29,892 nt of DNA from Alloprevotella tannerae (GCA_015259305.1 JABZGO010000001.1:1-29892); one strand, 5' to 3'. Positions 15,438 through 24,190 are shown, numbered from the stretch's first letter. Notes: generated by a model from the sequence alone, not told the origin. Program-made: numbers and translations.

Positions 15438-16991
15438 CTATGTTCTCATTCTGTCTTCAAAGGCCGAGAGGGCAGCTTTCGCGCCTTCGCCCATTGCGAT
15501 GACGATTTGCTTGTAGGGCACGCTCGAAACGTCGCCGGCTGCATAGACGCCGGGGAGGGAGGTGCGGCAGTATTCGTCGATCTTTATTTCGCGGCGCGGC
15601 GTCGTCTCCAGGCTGTCGGCAAAGGGGGCGCTGTTGGGCATCAGGCCTATCTGTACGAAAATGCCGTCCAGTTCGATGGTTTTCTCCTCGCCGTTGGTGC
15701 GGTCTGCGATGCGGATCGCCGTGACCTTGTCGCCGTCGCCGATGACTTGCTTCGTCTCGGTAGAGAGGTAGACATCAACATTGGGCAACTGCTTGAGCTT
15801 TTCTTGCAATACGGTGTCGGCCTTCAGCGTGTCGAGAAACTCGAGCACGGTGACGTGTCGGCAGATGCCGGCCAAGTCGATGGCCGCCTCGATGCCGGAG
15901 TTGCCGCCGCCTACTACGGCCACGTCTTTTCCTTTATAGAACGGGCCGTCGCAATGCGGGCAGAAATGCACCCCGTGACCGATGTATTTGGCTTCGTCGT
16001 CGACGTTGAGTCTTCGCCAATTGGCGCCCGTTGCGATAATAACGGCCGGAGCGAAGAATTTTTCTCGTCCTCCTACTTCGACACTCTTCTCCTTGCCTTC
16101 CAGCGAAAGGCTTTGATAAGTTCTGTTTTCGAAGATGTCGATGCCGTAAGCGTCCATATGTTTGCGCAAATCGGATGCCAGCGTTTCGCCGGTGGTGCGT
16201 GTCACGGAAATGAGGTTCTCGATAGCCGTCGTCTCCTTTACTTGTCCGCCGATGCGTTGCGCTACGACTGCCACTTTCAGGCCCTTTCGAGCCGAATAGA
16301 TGGCGGCTGAAGCGCCGGCCGGGCCTCCGCCTAAGACGAGGAGATCATAATGGTGCTCGATGGGTTGCGCGTCGGCATCTTCCGCCTCGCCAACCGTCTC
16401 ACTCAGTTTTTCGAGTAGTTCGCCCAGATTGCCGCGCCCGCTGTGGAGGAGTTTGCCGTCCAAATATACGGCCGGTACGCCTTGAATGGCGAGCTTGTCG
16501 ACCTCTTCTTGATACAAGGCGCCGTCGACCATTTCGTGCTCGATGGCCGGATTGAGCAAAGCCATCACGTTGAGGGCCTGCACGACGTCGGGGCAGTTGG
16601 TGCACGTGAGCGATACGTAAGTCGTTAGGCGAACGGGGCCTTGCAAAGCCTTGATGCGGCGCGCGGTGCTCTCATCGGGGAGATTCTTGCCCTGCCCGTC
16701 GGCATTGAGCACGGCGAGGAGGAGCGAGGTAAATTCGTGGCCGTTGGGGATGCCACGAAAGCGGATGCCCGTCTCTTGGCCGTCGAGCAAAATCGAAAAA
16801 AGACTTTGCTGCGCCTGCGCCTCGTCAAAGGTGCAGTCGATGTGATCAGAAACGGCAGCTACGTCTTCCAAGAAAGCGCGCAAATCTTCATTCTCCGGTC
16901 GGCCCGTAGCCAACGTCGCGCGAAACGTAATATGATGAGCGAGCGTAGAAAAAATCTCTCGCAATTGTTGTATGATACCTGCTTCCAGCAT
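15438..16991 (-). CDS. ahpF: Alkyl hydroperoxide reductase subunit F
   Basis: This 517-residue flavoprotein disulfide reductase passes electrons from NADH through FAD to AhpC. The N-terminal double thioredoxin-like part has the redox pair CTNC (Cys130, Cys133), where enterobacterial proteins have CHNC. FAD-binding GGGPAGASAA (221-230), the thioredoxin-reductase-like CPHCDGP pair (Cys344, Cys347), NAD-binding GGGNSGIEAA (361-370) and the closing GVYAAGDVSSVPYKQ follow in order. Length matches the family. It lies downstream of ahpC after 103 bases that hold a terminator-like hairpin, so much of the ahpC message may stop before reaching it. Together they detoxify organic and hydrogen peroxides in the cytoplasm. 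Confidence 0.96.
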   Translation of the reverse strand: MLEAGIIQQLREIFSTLAHHITFRATLATGRPENEDLRAFLEDVAAVSDHIDCTFDEAQAQQSLFSILLDGQETGIRFRGIPNGHEFTSLLLAVLNADGQGKNLPDESTARRIKALQGPVRLTTYVSLTCTNCPDVVQALNVMALLNPAIEHEMVDGALYQEEVDKLAIQGVPAVYLDGKLLHSGRGNLGELLEKLSETVGEAEDADAQPIEHHYDLLVLGGGPAGASAAIYSARKGLKVAVVAQRIGGQVKETTAIENLISVTRTTGETLASDLRKHMDAYGIDIFENRTYQSLSLEGKEKSVEVGGREKFFAPAVIIATGANWRRLNVDDEAKYIGHGVHFCPHCDGPFYKGKDVAVVGGGNSGIEAAIDLAGICRHVTVLEFLDTLKADTVLQEKLKQLPNVDVYLSTETKQVIGDGDKVTAIRIADRTNGEEKTIELDGIFVQIGLMPNSAPFADSLETTPRREIKIDEYCRTSLPGVYAAGDVSSVPYKQIVIAMGEGAKAALSAFEDRMRT

Positions 16992-17017
16992 AATTAAAAG
17001 TCTTTTTTTTGAGAATC

Positions 17018-17060
17018 AAAAAGCCTCTCTCCTAACAAGGATTGCTTTTGCAAGAGAGAG
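17018..17060 (-). terminator. Terminator-like hairpin between ahpC and ahpF
   Basis: CTCTCTC (17025-17031) pairs with GAGAGAG (17054-17060) around a long loop that has its own GCAAAAGC hairpin. On the minus strand a T run (17022-17018) follows after two bases. This could give more ahpC than ahpF mRNA. Confidence 0.55.
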
Positions 17061-17094
17061 ACTTAAAGGGAATATATTATGGTTGTTGTGCTCC

Positions 17095-17661
17095 TTATAA
17101 CTTGCCAACCAAGTCGATGCTGGGCTTGAGGGTCTCCTGACCTTCGTTCCACTTGGCGGGACATACCTCGCCGGGGTGCGCAGCTACGAATTGAGCGGCC
17201 TTAACCTTTCTCACGAGCTCGTCTGCATTGCGGCCGATGCTGTTGTCTTGGATCTCGGCGAGCTTAATCTTGCCATCGGGATCTACGAGGAACGTGCCGC
17301 GATATGCCATGCCTTCCTCTTCGATGTAAACTCCGAAGCCGCGGCTCAAATCGCCCTTCGTGTCGGCCAACATCGGGTAGTTGATCTTGCGAATACGCTC
17401 TGAAGTGTCGTGCCAAGCTTTGTGTACGAAGTGGCTGTCGGTGCTTACGGAGAATACTTCGACACCCATTTTCTTCAACTCTTCATATTTGCCGGCGAGA
17501 TCCTCAAGTTCCGTCGGGCAGATGAAGGTGAAATCGGCCGGATAGAAGAAGAAAATGGCCCATTTGCCTTTCAAGTCGTCGCTGGATACGGTTATGAACT
17601 CGTTGTTGTGGTATGCCTGAACTTTGAATTCGGGCATTTGTGCATTGATTATTGATTCCAT
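17095..17661 (-). CDS. ahpC: Alkyl hydroperoxide reductase subunit C (peroxiredoxin)
   Basis: This 188-residue typical 2-Cys peroxiredoxin of the AhpC/Prx1 group carries the peroxidatic Cys48 in FYPADFTFICPTEL and the resolving Cys167 in HPGEVCPAKW. VSTDSHFVHKAWHDTS and RGTFLVDPDGKI are typical of the family. It reduces hydrogen peroxide, organic peroxides and peroxynitrite, and is itself reduced by AhpF, encoded next. It follows sod after 55 bases with no recognisable promoter in that gap, so it may be co-transcribed from the sod promoter. oxyR, divergent from sod, is the likely regulator. Confidence 0.97.
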   Translation of the reverse strand: MESIINAQMPEFKVQAYHNNEFITVSSDDLKGKWAIFFFYPADFTFICPTELEDLAGKYEELKKMGVEVFSVSTDSHFVHKAWHDTSERIRKINYPMLADTKGDLSRGFGVYIEEEGMAYRGTFLVDPDGKIKLAEIQDNSIGRNADELVRKVKAAQFVAAHPGEVCPAKWNEGQETLKPSIDLVGKL

Positions 17662-17716
17662 TGTGATGTTGTTTTAATGTAATTGTATGTTGTGATTGTT
17701 GTGTTCCGAAAATTTC

Positions 17717-18301
17717 TTACTTGAGGCGTGCTTCAACGGCCTTCCAGTCGATGATATCCCAAAGTGATGCGATGTGATCCACACGGCGGTTTTGGAAATC
17801 CAGATAGTAAGCGTGCTCCCATACGTCGATGCCGACGAGCGGATTGAGTCCGGCGCGCAAAGGGTTGTCGCCGTTGGGCTCTTTCGTGATGACGAGCTTG
17901 CCTGCTTCGTCTTGCGAAAGCCAAGCCCAGCCGGAGCCGAAGAGTGTAGCGGCTGCCTGCGCGAATTGCTGCTTGAAATCATCGAAACTTCCGAAAGCCT
18001 CTTCGATAAGTTGAGCCAAGCGGCCTTCCGGACGATTGTCGGCCGATGCGGGCTTGAACTGCGTGAAGTAAAGCGTGTGGTTGAGCACCTGGCCTGCGTT
18101 GTTGTAGATCGGGCCCAAGGGCGCTTGCTTCACAATCTCTTCTACGGATTTTCCTTCCAAGTCAGAATCTTTCACAAGATTGCCCAAGGTGTTCACGTAG
18201 TTTTGCAAATGTTTTCCGTAATGGAAGTTCATCGTCTGCTCACTGATTACCGGCGAAAGCGCGTTGAATTCGTAGGGCAGTTTTGGCATTTCAATTTTCA
18301 T
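17717..18301 (-). CDS. sod: Superoxide dismutase, Fe/Mn family
   Basis: This 194-residue Fe/Mn-type dismutase shows all four metal ligands: His27 (NFHYGKHLQNYV), His75 (NAGQVLNHTLYF), Asp159 and His163 (GIDVWEHAYYLDFQNRR). The active-site Gln71 in the N-terminal domain is the position typical of Fe enzymes, while Bacteroidales members are often able to use either metal; metal use cannot be settled here. It converts superoxide to oxygen and hydrogen peroxide in the cytoplasm, with the peroxide then handled by AhpC/AhpF encoded directly downstream. It is the first gene of this run and has a clear promoter upstream. Confidence 0.96.
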   Translation of the reverse strand: MKIEMPKLPYEFNALSPVISEQTMNFHYGKHLQNYVNTLGNLVKDSDLEGKSVEEIVKQAPLGPIYNNAGQVLNHTLYFTQFKPASADNRPEGRLAQLIEEAFGSFDDFKQQFAQAAATLFGSGWAWLSQDEAGKLVITKEPNGDNPLRAGLNPLVGIDVWEHAYYLDFQNRRVDHIASLWDIIDWKAVEARLK

Positions 18302-18385
18302 AATCTTTCTCTTTTAATTGTTATGTTTGCGGTTTTGAAATCGTAGCGTCGACTTTCGTTGCCGCTTTCTCTCTGTTTGGTGATG

Positions 18386-18416
18386 CAAAGGTAGAGTAGT
18401 ATGTTTTCTTTCGCAA
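18386..18416 (-). promoter_or_regulatory. Promoter of sod (and probably ahpC)
   Basis: On the minus strand TTG (18416-18414), 20 bases, then TACCTTTG (18393-18386) match the Bacteroidota pattern with ideal spacing. Transcription should start near 18379, giving a leader of about 78 bases. Any OxyR operator would be expected upstream of 18416, in the shared gap with oxyR. Confidence 0.75.
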
Positions 18417-18611
18417 CAGAGAATTTCTATATCCCTATTGAAGAAATCTATAATTGGATATAAACACCCGAATATCAGCATATTGAGCGAGAAAAACAAA
18501 AACGCTGCGGCTTGAAAATAAATGCGTGGCGCTTCAGATTTTAAGTTAATCTTTGCAGAAGCCGATCCGTAGAAAGCCGTCAAGACTACGCGCCGTTAAA
18601 CTCAAACTTTG

Positions 18612-18619
18612 TATATTTG
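18612..18619 (+). promoter_or_regulatory. -7 element of the oxyR promoter
   Basis: TATATTTG matches TAnnTTTG exactly and lies 19 bases before the oxyR ATG, so the leader would be only about a dozen bases. No well-spaced -33 TTG is visible, which could fit a regulated or weak promoter. Confidence 0.6.
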
Positions 18620-18638
18620 CAAACCATAATTTCTTACT

Positions 18639-19568
18639 ATGACCCTGCAACAATTGGAGTATATTATCGCCCTTGCGCGCCACCGTCAGTTTGCCAAGGC
18701 CGCCGATGCGTGTGGCGTGACGCAGCCGACGCTCAGCGCGATGATACAAAAGCTCGAAGAAGAATTGGGCGCAAAGATTTTTGAGCGCCGCAAGCAACCC
18801 GTGACGCCCACACCTGTCGGTTTGATCATCTTAGAGCGGGCTGAGGAAATTCTGATGCGTGCTCAGCGCCTCAAAGAAGCCGTCAACGAGGCCCAACATT
18901 CGCTCAAAGGCACTTTTAGCATTGGCATTCTGCCCACGATAGCACCCTATTTGTTGCCGCGATTCTTGCCGCAGTTGATGCAAACCTACCCCGACACCGA
19001 CGTGCGTTTTATTGAGATGAAGACGGCCGAGATTAAGCGCGCCTTGGATCAGAACGAGATCGACGCCGGCATTGTGGCCGAGCTCGAAGATATGGACAAC
19101 TTCAGCGCACACACGCTTTTTTACGAACAATTCTTGGCCTACATCGCCGAAAGCGACCCCCTCGCCGCCAAAAGTTCGATTAAATCCGCAGATCTTAAAG
19201 ACGAATATTTATGGCTCTTGGATGAAGGCCACTGCTTTCGCGATCAGCTGGTCAAATTCTGCCAACTTAAAGCCGCTTCACACAGCAAAAAGGCCTACAA
19301 CTTAGGAAGTATAGAAACCTTTATGCGACTTGTCGAGAAAGGAAAAGGCGTTACGTTCATCCCCGAGTTGGCTATGCTGCAATTAGATGAGAGCCGGCGC
19401 CCGCTGGTTCGTCCTTTCGCCATCCCCGTGCCGACGCGCAAAATCGTATTGTTGACCAACAAAGATTTTATTCGCACGGCGCTGCGCGATCTTATTGTTG
19501 AAGAGGTCCGAAAAGTCGTGCCGCGCGATATGCTGACGCTCCACAGCACGCAGAAGGCTTTGTTCTGA
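18639..19568 (+). CDS. oxyR: Hydrogen peroxide-inducible transcription regulator OxyR
   Basis: This 309-residue LysR-family regulator has an N-terminal winged helix-turn-helix (residues 1-60: LQQLEYIIALARHRQFAKAA, VTQPTLSAMIQKLEEELG, IFERR). The effector domain (about 90-295) carries two Cys in LDEGHCFRDQLVKFC, at Cys199 and Cys208, the same numbers as the peroxide-sensing pair of E. coli OxyR. Oxidation to a disulfide should switch it to an activator. It is transcribed divergently from sod-ahpC-ahpF, the enzymes it would be expected to control, with a gap of 337 bases. The C-terminus is short and normal for the family. Of the LysR regulators, OxyR is the secure choice because of the Cys pair and the neighbours. 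Confidence 0.95.
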   Translation: MTLQQLEYIIALARHRQFAKAADACGVTQPTLSAMIQKLEEELGAKIFERRKQPVTPTPVGLIILERAEEILMRAQRLKEAVNEAQHSLKGTFSIGILPTIAPYLLPRFLPQLMQTYPDTDVRFIEMKTAEIKRALDQNEIDAGIVAELEDMDNFSAHTLFYEQFLAYIAESDPLAAKSSIKSADLKDEYLWLLDEGHCFRDQLVKFCQLKAASHSKKAYNLGSIETFMRLVEKGKGVTFIPELAMLQLDESRRPLVRPFAIPVPTRKIVLLTNKDFIRTALRDLIVEEVRKVVPRDMLTLHSTQKALF

Positions 19569-19596
19569 CCCGCCCCGACACATTATTATATATATA

Positions 19597-19630
19597 GGGC
19601 CGACCCACGCACGTCGCGGGCCGGCTTTTT
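19597..19630 (+). terminator. Intrinsic terminator of oxyR
   Basis: GCCGACCC pairs with GGGCCGGC with one mismatch, between 19599 and 19625, and is followed by TTTTT (19626-19630). It comes directly after an AT-only stretch at 19582-19596. Confidence 0.65.
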
Positions 19631-19773
19631 CGTTCGCCGCTCCCACCATCGGCCGCCGCGTTCCCGCCTTTGCGCGGTGGTAACCCGATTTCCATGGCGC
19701 GCAATCAGCATCAGCTGAAGCCGTTGTCGGAAAGATTCAGCCCGCCTTTTACTTATAAATCGTTGGGGTTTCG

Positions 19774-19781
19774 TAACTTTG
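19774..19781 (+). promoter_or_regulatory. -7 element of the cysS promoter
   Basis: TAACTTTG matches TAnnTTTG exactly and lies 27 bases before the cysS ATG. The -33 region is T-rich (TTTTACTT near 19747) but lacks a clean TTG at the usual distance. Confidence 0.6.
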
Positions 19782-19807
19782 CACTTTATCAATGCTAAGA
19801 TTAGGTT

Positions 19808-21295
19808 ATGACTGAGCACAAATTATTTATCCACAATACGCTGACGCGCAAGAAAGAAGAATTTAAGCCTTTACACCCCGGCCGCGTCGGGATGTACGTG
19901 TGCGGGCCGACGGTCTATGGCGATCCGCATCTGGGCCACGCCCGCCCGGCCATCACCTTTGACCTGCTGTTTCGCCTGTTAAAGAACGAAGGCTACAAGG
20001 TGCGCTACGTGCGCAACATAACTGACGTTGGCCACCTCGAGCACGATGCCGACGAAGGCGAGGACAAGATTGCCAAGAAGGCGAAGCTCGAACAGCTCGA
20101 GCCGATGGAGGTTGCGCAGCATTATAGTAACCGTTTTCACAAAGCGATGGACGATCTCAACGTCCTGCCGCCCAGTATTGAGCCGCAAGCTTCGGGCCAC
20201 ATTATCGAGCAAGAAGCGCTCGTGCAAAAAATCCTTGATAACGGCTACGCATATGAGCGCAACGGGTCGATTTACTTCGATGTAGAAAAATACAACACCA
20301 AATATCGCTACGGCATACTCTCGGGGCGCAACCTCGAAGATACCATTAACGCGAGCCGAACATTGGACGGCGTAGACGAAAAGCGCAATCAAGTAGACTT
20401 CGCCCTTTGGAAAAAAGCTCGTCCGGAGCATATCATGCGCTGGCCATCTCCTTGGGGCGACGGCTTTCCGGGCTGGCATTGCGAATGTACGGCTATGGGA
20501 CGCAAGTACTTGGGCGATCATTTCGATATCCACGGCGGAGGAATGGACCTCGTCTTCCCACATCACGAATGCGAGATCGCGCAAGCCGTCGCGGCCGAAG
20601 GGGAACAAATGGTGCACTACTGGATGCACAACAACATGATCACGATCAACGGCCAGAAGATGGGAAAAAGTCTCGGCAATTTCATTACGCTGGAGCAATT
20701 CTTTACCGGCGATCACCCGAAACTGGACCAACCCTATTCGCCGATGACCATCCGTTTCTTTATTTTGCAAGCCCATTATCGCTCAACGGTCGACTTTTCC
20801 AACGAAGCGCTCCAGGCCAGCCGAAAGGGCCTCGATCGCCTGATGGAGGGCTTCGCCACTTTGGGGCGCTTAGCGGGTAACGAGGGCGGCGAAATTACGG
20901 AAAGCTATGCCGAAGCTCTGTCGGAGCGCTGCTATGCGGCCTTAAACGACGACCTAAACTCGCCCATCGTGATCAGTCACCTTTTCGACGCGTGCCGACT
21001 GATCAACCAAGTGGCCGACAAGCAGACGACGATCACGCCCGACGGCTTGGAAGCTCTGAAGCGCGTCTTCAGCTTGTTTGCTTTCGACTTGTTAGGACTC
21101 AAGCCTGAGGCTGACGGCAACGCGCAGCGCGAGGAAAGTTTTGGCAAGGCCGTAGATCTCCTGCTCGACGTAAGGCAGCAGGCCAAGGCCGCCAAAGATT
21201 GGGCTACGAGCGACAAGATTCGCGACGACTTGGCCGCGCTTGGCTTCGCCGTAAAGGATACGAAGGACGGCGCAACGTGGAAATTAGAAAAATAA
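19808..21295 (+). CDS. cysS: Cysteinyl-tRNA synthetase
   Basis: This 495-residue class I aminoacyl-tRNA synthetase charges tRNA-Cys in the cytoplasm. [19 protein letters not shown] holds the zinc ligand Cys32 and the HIGH-type motif HLGH (41-44). WHCECTAMG (Cys227) and [10 protein letters not shown] (His252, Glu256) complete the zinc site. KMGKSLGN (284-291) is the KMSKS loop. The C-terminal helical region ends with an [20 protein letters not shown] segment that is typical of the family. It is slightly longer than the E. coli enzyme, within the normal range. It is a single-gene unit with its own promoter and a strong terminator. Confidence 0.97.
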   Translation: MTEHKLFIHNTLTRKKEEFKPLHPGRVGMYVCGPTVYGDPHLGHARPAITFDLLFRLLKNEGYKVRYVRNITDVGHLEHDADEGEDKIAKKAKLEQLEPMEVAQHYSNRFHKAMDDLNVLPPSIEPQASGHIIEQEALVQKILDNGYAYERNGSIYFDVEKYNTKYRYGILSGRNLEDTINASRTLDGVDEKRNQVDFALWKKARPEHIMRWPSPWGDGFPGWHCECTAMGRKYLGDHFDIHGGGMDLVFPHHECEIAQAVAAEGEQMVHYWMHNNMITINGQKMGKSLGNFITLEQFFTGDHPKLDQPYSPMTIRFFILQAHYRSTVDFSNEALQASRKGLDRLMEGFATLGRLAGNEGGEITESYAEALSERCYAALNDDLNSPIVISHLFDACRLINQVADKQTTITPDGLEALKRVFSLFAFDLLGLKPEADGNAQREESFGKAVDLLLDVRQQAKAAKDWATSDKIRDDLAALGFAVKDTKDGATWKLEK

Positions 21296-21328
21296 ATTGA
21301 GGCACGCGCAGCCTCAGCGTTTGGTTGA

Positions 21329-21373
21329 CCGATGGTCGTAGTCTGTTTTCAGATTACGGCCATCGGCTTTTTT
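21329..21373 (+). terminator. Intrinsic terminator of cysS
   Basis: A 17-bp stem with two G-U pairs joins 21329-21345 and 21350-21366 around a TTTT loop, followed by a T run at 21368-21373. It lies 33 bases past the cysS stop. Confidence 0.9.
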
Positions 21374-21870
21374 AGGCTTCCGGCAAGAGGGTGGCGGCGC
21401 TCACCTTTGCACGCGACCGGCAGGGCGCAGGCGTGGTGAAGGAAATAGGGATATTCGGCGATGAACCATTGGTTTTTATGGGCCAAACATGGGGTTTTGC
21501 GCGCGCCTCCGGTGTGCTTTTTGCGTTTTCCGTCGCAATTAAAACCTTTTTTATCACGAGCGCAAACCTTTTTTATCACGAGCGTAAACCTTTTTTATCG
21601 TGAGCGTAAACCTTTATCATCGTGATCGAAAAGGAATAAAGTCGATGCCGGGTGCTGCAAATCGTTGAGCCGCAAGTTTTTATGCGCGCCCTATTGTGAG
21701 GCCTTGCCTAACCTTCGAAAACGCCCTTGCCGAAGTGTTGGCCGCGGATGGGCGCGCAGCGTGCAGCGGCTAGCCGGCAGCGTTAGGCGGTAAATGGTCC
21801 GGCTGCCGTTTTCCGACTATTATTTCCCGAAAGAGCGATGGCCGCATCATCGTTGACCTGCTTATAGACT
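21374..21870. other. Intergenic region between convergent cysS and pgpH
   Basis: No gene is recognised. It holds the family B array at 21535-21634. The stretch 21640-21870 shows nothing I can name. Confidence 0.6.
21535..21634. repeat. 22-bp tandem repeat array, family B, locus 2
   Basis: Units of exactly 22 bp begin at 21535 (degenerate at its 5' end), 21557, 21579 and 21601, followed by the truncated TGATCGAAAAGG at 21623. The units at 21557 and 21579 differ at two positions. The same truncated end closes locus 1. The consensus is YGAGCGYAAACCTTTTTTAT plus CR. It lies between the terminators of convergent cysS and pgpH. Confidence 0.92.
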
Positions 21871-21872
21871 AC

Positions 21873-21898
21873 AAAAAAGGCCTGCCGAAGCAGACCTT
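21873..21898 (-). terminator. Intrinsic terminator of the PgpH-type gene
   Basis: On the minus strand AAGGTCTGC, a TTCG tetraloop and GCAGGCCTT form a 9-bp stem with one G-U pair, followed by a T run. Stem positions are 21877-21885 and 21890-21898. It lies about 75 bases after the stop at 21974. Confidence 0.85.
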
Positions 21899-21973
21899 TG
21901 TAGGAATCAAGCACAAAGCAAACGCCGTGTACCTATATATAGATGTGTGGGGGCGCGCTGCACCACCGGCGGC

Positions 21974-24088
21974 CTACGAATTGCGCCGCAAGGAGGTGAA
22001 AAGGCTTCCGCCGCGACGGCGCGTGCGCGTTGGGCGCTCTTCTTGGTGCGGGTGGAGCGTAGGATAGGCGATGCGCGTGTGGTAAATCGTCTTGAGGTTG
22101 TCGATCAATACGTCTTTCGCGTCGGAAATGTCGCGGAAGGTGATGGGGCATCGGAGGAAGGCGCCGTCGGCCACTTGCGCGTCGACGATGCGATTGACCA
22201 GCTCGGTCAAACTCTCCTTCGTGTATTCTTTTAAGCTGCGCGAACTGGCCTCTACGGCGTCGCACATCATCAGAATAGCTTGTTCTTTGGTCGTCGGATT
22301 AGGACCCGGGTAGGTGAAAAGGGCATCGCGCGGCGTCTCGCCGGGGTGCTCGTTTTGCCATTGTATGTAGAAGTATTTCACTTTCCCACGTCCGTGGTGC
22401 GTGCGTATGAAGTTGCAGATGCTTTTCGGGAGATGGTGCTTCTCGGCCAAGCGGAGGCCTTCCGTGACGTGGCCGATGATGATCTGTGCGCTGCGCTCCT
22501 CTTTCGAAAATCCGTCTTTGGCTTCCAAAGTATCGTGGGGGTTGACGCCGGTCTGATTCTCCGTGAAGAAGAGTGGGTTGAGCATCTTCCCAATGTCGTG
22601 ATAGAGGGCGCCGGTTCGTACAAGCTGAGAGCTGGCTCCGATTTTCAGCGCCACTTCTGCAGCTAAGTTGGACACCTGCATAGAATGGTTGAGCGTACCT
22701 TGGGCCACCTTGGACATACGCCGGAGCAGGGGGTGGTTGATGTTGGTCAACTCAATGAGCGTTACGCTTGAGGTGAAGCGATATACGCGCTCGATGAGGT
22801 ACATCAAGGGGTAGGCAAAAAGGAGCTGGATGCAGCTGAACGTGATGTAGAGGTAGCGGTAGAGACTTAGTTGGGAAAACGACAGGCCTTCGAGCATATC
22901 TTGCGCCAGCTGGGCAACCAGACCTACAATAAAGACTAAGGCGACGACGCGTATGATCTGGCTGCGCTGCGATAGTTCGCGGATGCCGTAAATCGCGGTA
23001 AGGCCCATGTAGAGTTGGAGTAAGATGAACTCAAACGACATCTGCACACCGATAGCCGAGAGCAGGACGACGACGATCAGGGCCATCGTGGCCGTGCGCG
23101 AGTCGAGGAAGATGCGGATGAAGAAGGGGACGATGGCGTAGGGGATAATGTAGACCGCAGAGAGGGAGAAGCGGACGATGCTGTACGTCAGTAGCGGGAA
23201 AAGTACGAGCAGCGTGAAGAAAAAGAGCAAGGTGGAGGTCGAACGGGTATAGTCGGGGCGGAACATTTTCAGATAAATGGGGAAGAAACCCAAGATGAGG
23301 AAGACCAAAAGCGCTTGCCCGCTGATTTGCTCCCAGAAGTCGGTGCGTATTTCGCTGCGCCGCTTGCTCTCTTTCGTGTACGAGTCGATCAATTGCTTTT
23401 GTCGCGCTGACACAATCTCGCCGCGGTCGATGATGCGCTGGCCTTTGAGGACCATTCCGTTGGCCGCTGATAGGCTGCTGATGAGATCTGCTTTCGCGCC
23501 ATCAGTGCGCTTGACGTCATAAAGCAGATTTTGCGTGAGATAATTGTTGATATTGCAACGCATAAGTATATCGCGGCGATAATTAATCGTATCGTTGTGC
23601 ATAATATACTCGTAGGCGGTGCGGGTAGAGTAGAGGTTGGAGACGGGCACAGAGGTGGCATCCTTCCCGTTGACGATGCGGATGGCCGTGGAGCCGTTGC
23701 GCATGAGCTCGCTCATACCCTCAGTCGATACGATTCCGGCTTCGTAGACTTTTGCGAGCATCTCGGCGACGTAGTGTGCGTAGTTGTCGGGCACTTTCTG
23801 GAACATGCCCTTTTTGAAGTCGGCCCTGAAGAGGCGCACTTCGATCTGCGCCGTCTGCATATTGATGTTGTAGAACGGCTGAAAAGTCTTCATCGCGCTG
23901 TCGCGCTCCATCGCGATCGTAGCTTCGCTTTTGTAGACCGGGAAGTCGTAGTTGGCGATCAGCGGAAGGTGTTTCCAGGGCCGTCCTTCTTCATAATCGA
24001 AGGCGATTTTCTTTTGTCGTGGCATCAAAGTTACGAGTAAGACGATGCTTAACAAGTACGCGAGCGCAATATATACGTTTTTTTTCAC
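21974..24088 (-). CDS. pgpH: 7TM-HD phosphohydrolase, PgpH type (probable cyclic-di-AMP phosphodiesterase)
   Basis: I place the start at GTG 24088 (704 residues). A strong AAAGGAG site lies six bases before it, while the longer frame starts at a TTG inside the promoter. The order is an N-terminal membrane segment (IALAYLLSIVLLVTLM), an extracytoplasmic 7TMR-HDED-type domain (about 30-250), roughly seven membrane segments (about 255-440), then a cytoplasmic HD domain. Metal-binding motifs are LNHSMQVSNLA (His468), YHDIGKM (His497, Asp498), IIGHVTEG (His540) and RTHHGRGK (His564, His565). PgpH of Firmicutes breaks down the second messenger c-di-AMP; the same role here is inferred by family. Its two neighbours are unrelated, and it is probably monocistronic. 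Confidence 0.87.
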   Translation of the reverse strand: MKKNVYIALAYLLSIVLLVTLMPRQKKIAFDYEEGRPWKHLPLIANYDFPVYKSEATIAMERDSAMKTFQPFYNINMQTAQIEVRLFRADFKKGMFQKVPDNYAHYVAEMLAKVYEAGIVSTEGMSELMRNGSTAIRIVNGKDATSVPVSNLYSTRTAYEYIMHNDTINYRRDILMRCNINNYLTQNLLYDVKRTDGAKADLISSLSAANGMVLKGQRIIDRGEIVSARQKQLIDSYTKESKRRSEIRTDFWEQISGQALLVFLILGFFPIYLKMFRPDYTRSTSTLLFFFTLLVLFPLLTYSIVRFSLSAVYIIPYAIVPFFIRIFLDSRTATMALIVVVLLSAIGVQMSFEFILLQLYMGLTAIYGIRELSQRSQIIRVVALVFIVGLVAQLAQDMLEGLSFSQLSLYRYLYITFSCIQLLFAYPLMYLIERVYRFTSSVTLIELTNINHPLLRRMSKVAQGTLNHSMQVSNLAAEVALKIGASSQLVRTGALYHDIGKMLNPLFFTENQTGVNPHDTLEAKDGFSKEERSAQIIIGHVTEGLRLAEKHHLPKSICNFIRTHHGRGKVKYFYIQWQNEHPGETPRDALFTYPGPNPTTKEQAILMMCDAVEASSRSLKEYTKESLTELVNRIVDAQVADGAFLRCPITFRDISDAKDVLIDNLKTIYHTRIAYPTLHPHQEERPTRTRRRGGSLFTSLRRNS

Positions 24089-24142
24089 GATTACTCCTTT
24101 CTTTGTGGTTGTATGTTGGATTATTGAGCGTTTATCTCTATG

Positions 24143-24178
24143 CAAATATACAACAAATTCAATGTTTTAACGCCTCAA
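24143..24178 (-). promoter_or_regulatory. Probable promoter of the PgpH-type gene
   Basis: On the minus strand TATATTTG (24150-24143) matches TAnnTTTG exactly. A TTG lies at 24178-24176, 25 bases upstream, a little wide. Transcription would start near 24136, downstream of the TTG that begins the longest open frame, which supports the GTG start at 24088. The family A array begins directly upstream. Confidence 0.6.
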
Positions 24179-24190
24179 GGTGGGGAGAAG

